Origin: Planctomycetes bacterium UBA1662
GTDB lineage: Bacteria > Planctomycetota > UBA8108
DNA: 7,379 nucleotides
Direction of reading: 5' to 3'
NCBI GenBank assembly: GCA_002320775.1
Contig: DCKY01000172.1
Coordinates: 1-7,379 of the forward strand
Part shown: positions 5,160 through 7,379 of the stretch, in pieces
Numbering within the stretch: the first letter of the stretch is position 1
Layout: each line of letters starts with the position of its first letter
Program-made: the position numbers and the translations under genes
Notes under the pieces: generated by a model
What the model saw: only the letters and a program-made list of their open reading frames with translations
Database searches by the model: none
What the model was told of the DNA's origin: nothing

Positions 5160-7379
5160 TCAGGGAACGCAGACATCGGGGCAGTCCGCCAGCCGCAGGC
5201 ACTCGGTTCCCAGGGCCGGGGGGGCTCCATTGTTGAAGAGGTAGAGCAGGAGGAAGACGGCATCGGTCAGGTTGGACTGCTGGTCGCCATCGACATCCAG
5301 CAGCGCCTGGTTGGAGGGGTGGCCAAAGACTCCATCCGCGCAGGGCAGGGGCCGCGGGGCTCCTCCGAATAGCTGGCCGAGATGAACGACCGCATCGGTG
5401 ATGTTGAGGCTCCCATCCTGGCTGAGGTCGCCAGGCAGCTGGCTGCCGCCGGTGGGGGCGCTGTCGTCGCTTCCGGGTGAACCATCGGGGGAGTTGCTGA
5501 GGCGCCAGGATGCCGCCTCAGACCAGCTTTCAGCCGGCGCCAGGGGATCGATGATGACCATGGAAAAGCCCGTGCCATCGGCTCCGGGAAACCACTCATC
5601 ATCGTATTCAAAATCGGTAATTGTCTCGGCGCTGCCGAAGGAGAGGGCCACCCGCTCTCCGCCATTGGAGAGCCGGCCGGAGTACTCTCCGGCGATGAGC
5701 ATGTTGGAGGTGTCGTAGCGGGAGGCGAAGGCCGCCCTGTTTCGCACGACCAGGACATAGGCGCCCGCGGCAAGCTCTTCGACCGCAGAGCCGGCGAAGG
5801 AAAAATCGATGCCATTGCTGAAGTGGGCCTCGCTGAGATCGATGGCCCTGGTGCCTGTGTTCTGGAGCTCAATAAATTCAAAACCTTCATCTCCCCGGGG
5901 ATTGAACATGAGCTCGGTTATTCGGAGCGAAGACTGCACCGGGTCGAGGGCGGTCGGGGCGGATACGGTGAACTCGACGGCATTGGACCAATGGCTCCAT
6001 TTCTGGGTGTCATCCTTGACCTTGAGCCGCACCCTGTAGGTCTTTCCGACCTGTACGGCGCTGCGCGGCAGCCTCAGGAGGGGACTGAACTGCTCGGATT
6101 CGAGCTCCCAGGTGGAGGGCCATTCGTAGCGGCGCGGCTCGTCGGGGTCGAAGGGGGCCCCGGCCGGAGTGACCTCGCCAAGCCGCCACTTCATCGCGGC
6201 GAAGGCATCATCCTGGGGATCGTTGAAGGCCTGGGTGTTGAAGAGGAGAGCGTTGGCCGGGAAATCCTCAGGTCCGGCGTAGACCACCGTCGGGGTCGCG
6301 GGAATCCTGGTCCGGTCTCCTTCTGAGTTGGCGAGATTTTCGAGATGGCGCGCCCTGCCGCCGGCGGGCACGCTGGGTCCGGTCGAGCCGCTCCAGCCGA
6401 TGAAGGCGAAGCGCTTCATGTCGTTGATCTTGGTGGCGAGGGTGCCGAAGTCCTGCCGGCCGGCCTGGGTCGGTCCGTTGCGCCATCGGTCCCGGTCGGC
6501 CATGGAGAAGACCTCGATTCTTTCGCCAAGATCGTCGATCATCTGGTTGAGCACTGTCTGGGTCCAGATGAGGTCTCTGAACTCGCGGATAAAGTTGCGG
6601 TACTTCTGTTTGTACTCGGCCTTTCCGCCGCTGCCGAAGATGGCGTCCTTGGAATAGTCAACGCCGCTGTTCCAGTTCGGCCCCCAGCTCGCGTCGGAAT
6701 CCCAGGGCATGGTCCATAGCCGCCCGAAATTGCTTCGATCGTCAGGCTCGAAATACCAGGCCCGGTTCTTGGAGTGCGAATCAGCCGGGCGGAAATCATA
6801 ATGGCGGATTCCCTCGACGACGGCGTGGTAGGGATACCATTTGTCGTAGTTCACATGCGCGTCGAGCCATTCGGCGTTGCGCTGGGGACGCAGGTTGCGG
6901 CGGATGTTCTGGAAGTCGGCATCGGTGGTGATGGCGTAGCGACCCTGGTTGCGCCGCAGGTCATTGCCGTTGAACTGGCCGTCTTTGAGCTTGTAGAGGT
7001 TGCCGTCTTCGAGGCCATGGGCATCGAGGAACCGGGGGTCGTAGTCCTCGATCCCGACATACATGCCCCAGAAGTCGCCGAGGTACTGGCTGTAGCTGCC
7101 TGCCGGAACCTCGTCCTCACCGGAGATGACCCTGAAGTGGAAAGTGTTGAAGTGGGGGGCGGGGACTCCCACCATGTTCCAGAGCATCGAGTTCATCGAT
7201 TCGGTTACACCGAAATTTCCGACACGCTTATTGTCGAACATCTTGCCGGTGTTGAGGGTTCGCCAGCGGGTTGGGTAGCGCTTGCCGTAGTTGTCGCGGG
7301 CCTTCAGGTAATGTCCCTTCGGAAAGCGGATTCGCATCGAGCGCTTGCCGCTGCCGCCGTAGCGGTCGTTGGCCTGGCG
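5160..7379 (-). CDS. CotH-kinase / FN3-like / lamin-tail / dockerin exported protein (N-terminus beyond window)
   Basis: 739 residues are visible and the frame is open to the right edge; the in-frame Met at 7337 is internal to the CotH domain, so the true start lies outside. Numbering from that Met: a CotH-like kinase domain covers about 1-315, with HSKNRAWYFEPDD (188-200) and the metal-binding-type PWDSDASWG (211-219) matching the family's IPWDLD..G motif. An FN3-like beta module follows (about 348-460), ending in a KWSHWSNAVEFTV strand pair. A lamin-tail domain is at about 468-585 (RITELMFNPRGDEGFEFIEL). Two dockerin-type calcium loops are at 637-648 and 681-692, with Asp/Ser/Asn at positions 1, 3, 5 and 12, each followed by a helix. 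Four Cys (666, 713, 719, 723) occur near the end. CotH enzymes phosphorylate secreted or surface proteins; the substrate here is unknown. An extracellular or surface location is inferred. The signal peptide is not visible because the N-terminus is missing. Confidence 0.9.
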   Translation of the reverse strand, partial: RQANDRYGGSGKRSMRIRFPKGHYLKARDNYGKRYPTRWRTLNTGKMFDNKRVGNFGVTESMNSMLWNMVGVPAPHFNTFHFRVISGEDEVPAGSYSQYLGDFWGMYVGIEDYDPRFLDAHGLEDGNLYKLKDGQFNGNDLRRNQGRYAITTDADFQNIRRNLRPQRNAEWLDAHVNYDKWYPYHAVVEGIRHYDFRPADSHSKNRAWYFEPDDRSNFGRLWTMPWDSDASWGPNWNSGVDYSKDAIFGSGGKAEYKQKYRNFIREFRDLIWTQTVLNQMIDDLGERIEVFSMADRDRWRNGPTQAGRQDFGTLATKINDMKRFAFIGWSGSTGPSVPAGGRARHLENLANSEGDRTRIPATPTVVYAGPEDFPANALLFNTQAFNDPQDDAFAAMKWRLGEVTPAGAPFDPDEPRRYEWPSTWELESEQFSPLLRLPRSAVQVGKTYRVRLKVKDDTQKWSHWSNAVEFTVSAPTALDPVQSSLRITELMFNPRGDEGFEFIELQNTGTRAIDLSEAHFSNGIDFSFAGSAVEELAAGAYVLVVRNRAAFASRYDTSNMLIAGEYSGRLSNGGERVALSFGSAETITDFEYDDEWFPGADGTGFSMVIIDPLAPAESWSEAASWRLSNSPDGSPGSDDSAPTGGSQLPGDLSQDGSLNITDAVVHLGQLFGGAPRPLPCADGVFGHPSNQALLDVDGDQQSNLTDAVFLLLYLFNNGAPPALGTECLRLADCPDVCVP

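Noticed and set aside
4770..5372. 200-codon plus-strand open frame across the CotH/transporter junction
   Set aside because: It overlaps both supported minus-strand genes and their intergenic hairpin and shows no domain.

Overview
The window looks like an ordinary chromosomal stretch from a GC-rich, Gram-negative-type environmental bacterium, most probably of the Planctomycetota or a neighbouring lineage. The pointers are a large exported CotH-kinase / lamin-tail / dockerin protein, a lysine- and glutamine-rich secreted protein with a C-terminal segment I associate with planctomycete proteins, and a divergent long-form GroES. This placement is inference: there is no rRNA or other phylogenetic marker in the window. 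I see no mobile element, CRISPR array, tRNA or rRNA, and no clear sign of recent transfer.

Layout, left to right. A minus-strand FHA-domain gene with a Pro/Gln-rich tail runs off the left edge (1-567). A 408-bp intergenic region follows, more AT-rich in its middle, with a good sigma70-like promoter for the FHA gene. A plus-strand VOC (glyoxalase-fold) gene (976-1419) converges, with a 5-bp gap, on a minus-strand Gfo/Idh/MocA oxidoreductase (1425-2543). A 186-bp divergent intergenic region separates the oxidoreductase from a plus-strand GroES-family gene (2730-3131). After a 230-bp gap with two inverted repeats comes a plus-strand secreted low-complexity protein (3362-4096). It converges, 16 bp apart, on a minus-strand SBF-like 10-TM transporter (4113-5111). 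A very large minus-strand CotH-type gene lies upstream of the transporter (from 5160 off the right edge) and is separated from it by 48 bp containing a perfect 8-bp-stem hairpin.

The genes do not form one evident pathway. The only plausible co-transcribed pair is the CotH-type gene followed by the SBF-like transporter, and the hairpin between them may uncouple their expression. The VOC and oxidoreductase genes are both catabolic-type enzymes, but they converge and so are not an operon. I found no convincing new multi-gene system. The points most worth following up are the domain architecture of the CotH-type protein, the two modules in the secreted Lys/Gln-rich protein, the variant GroES, and the FHA protein with a basic loop and PY-repeat tail.
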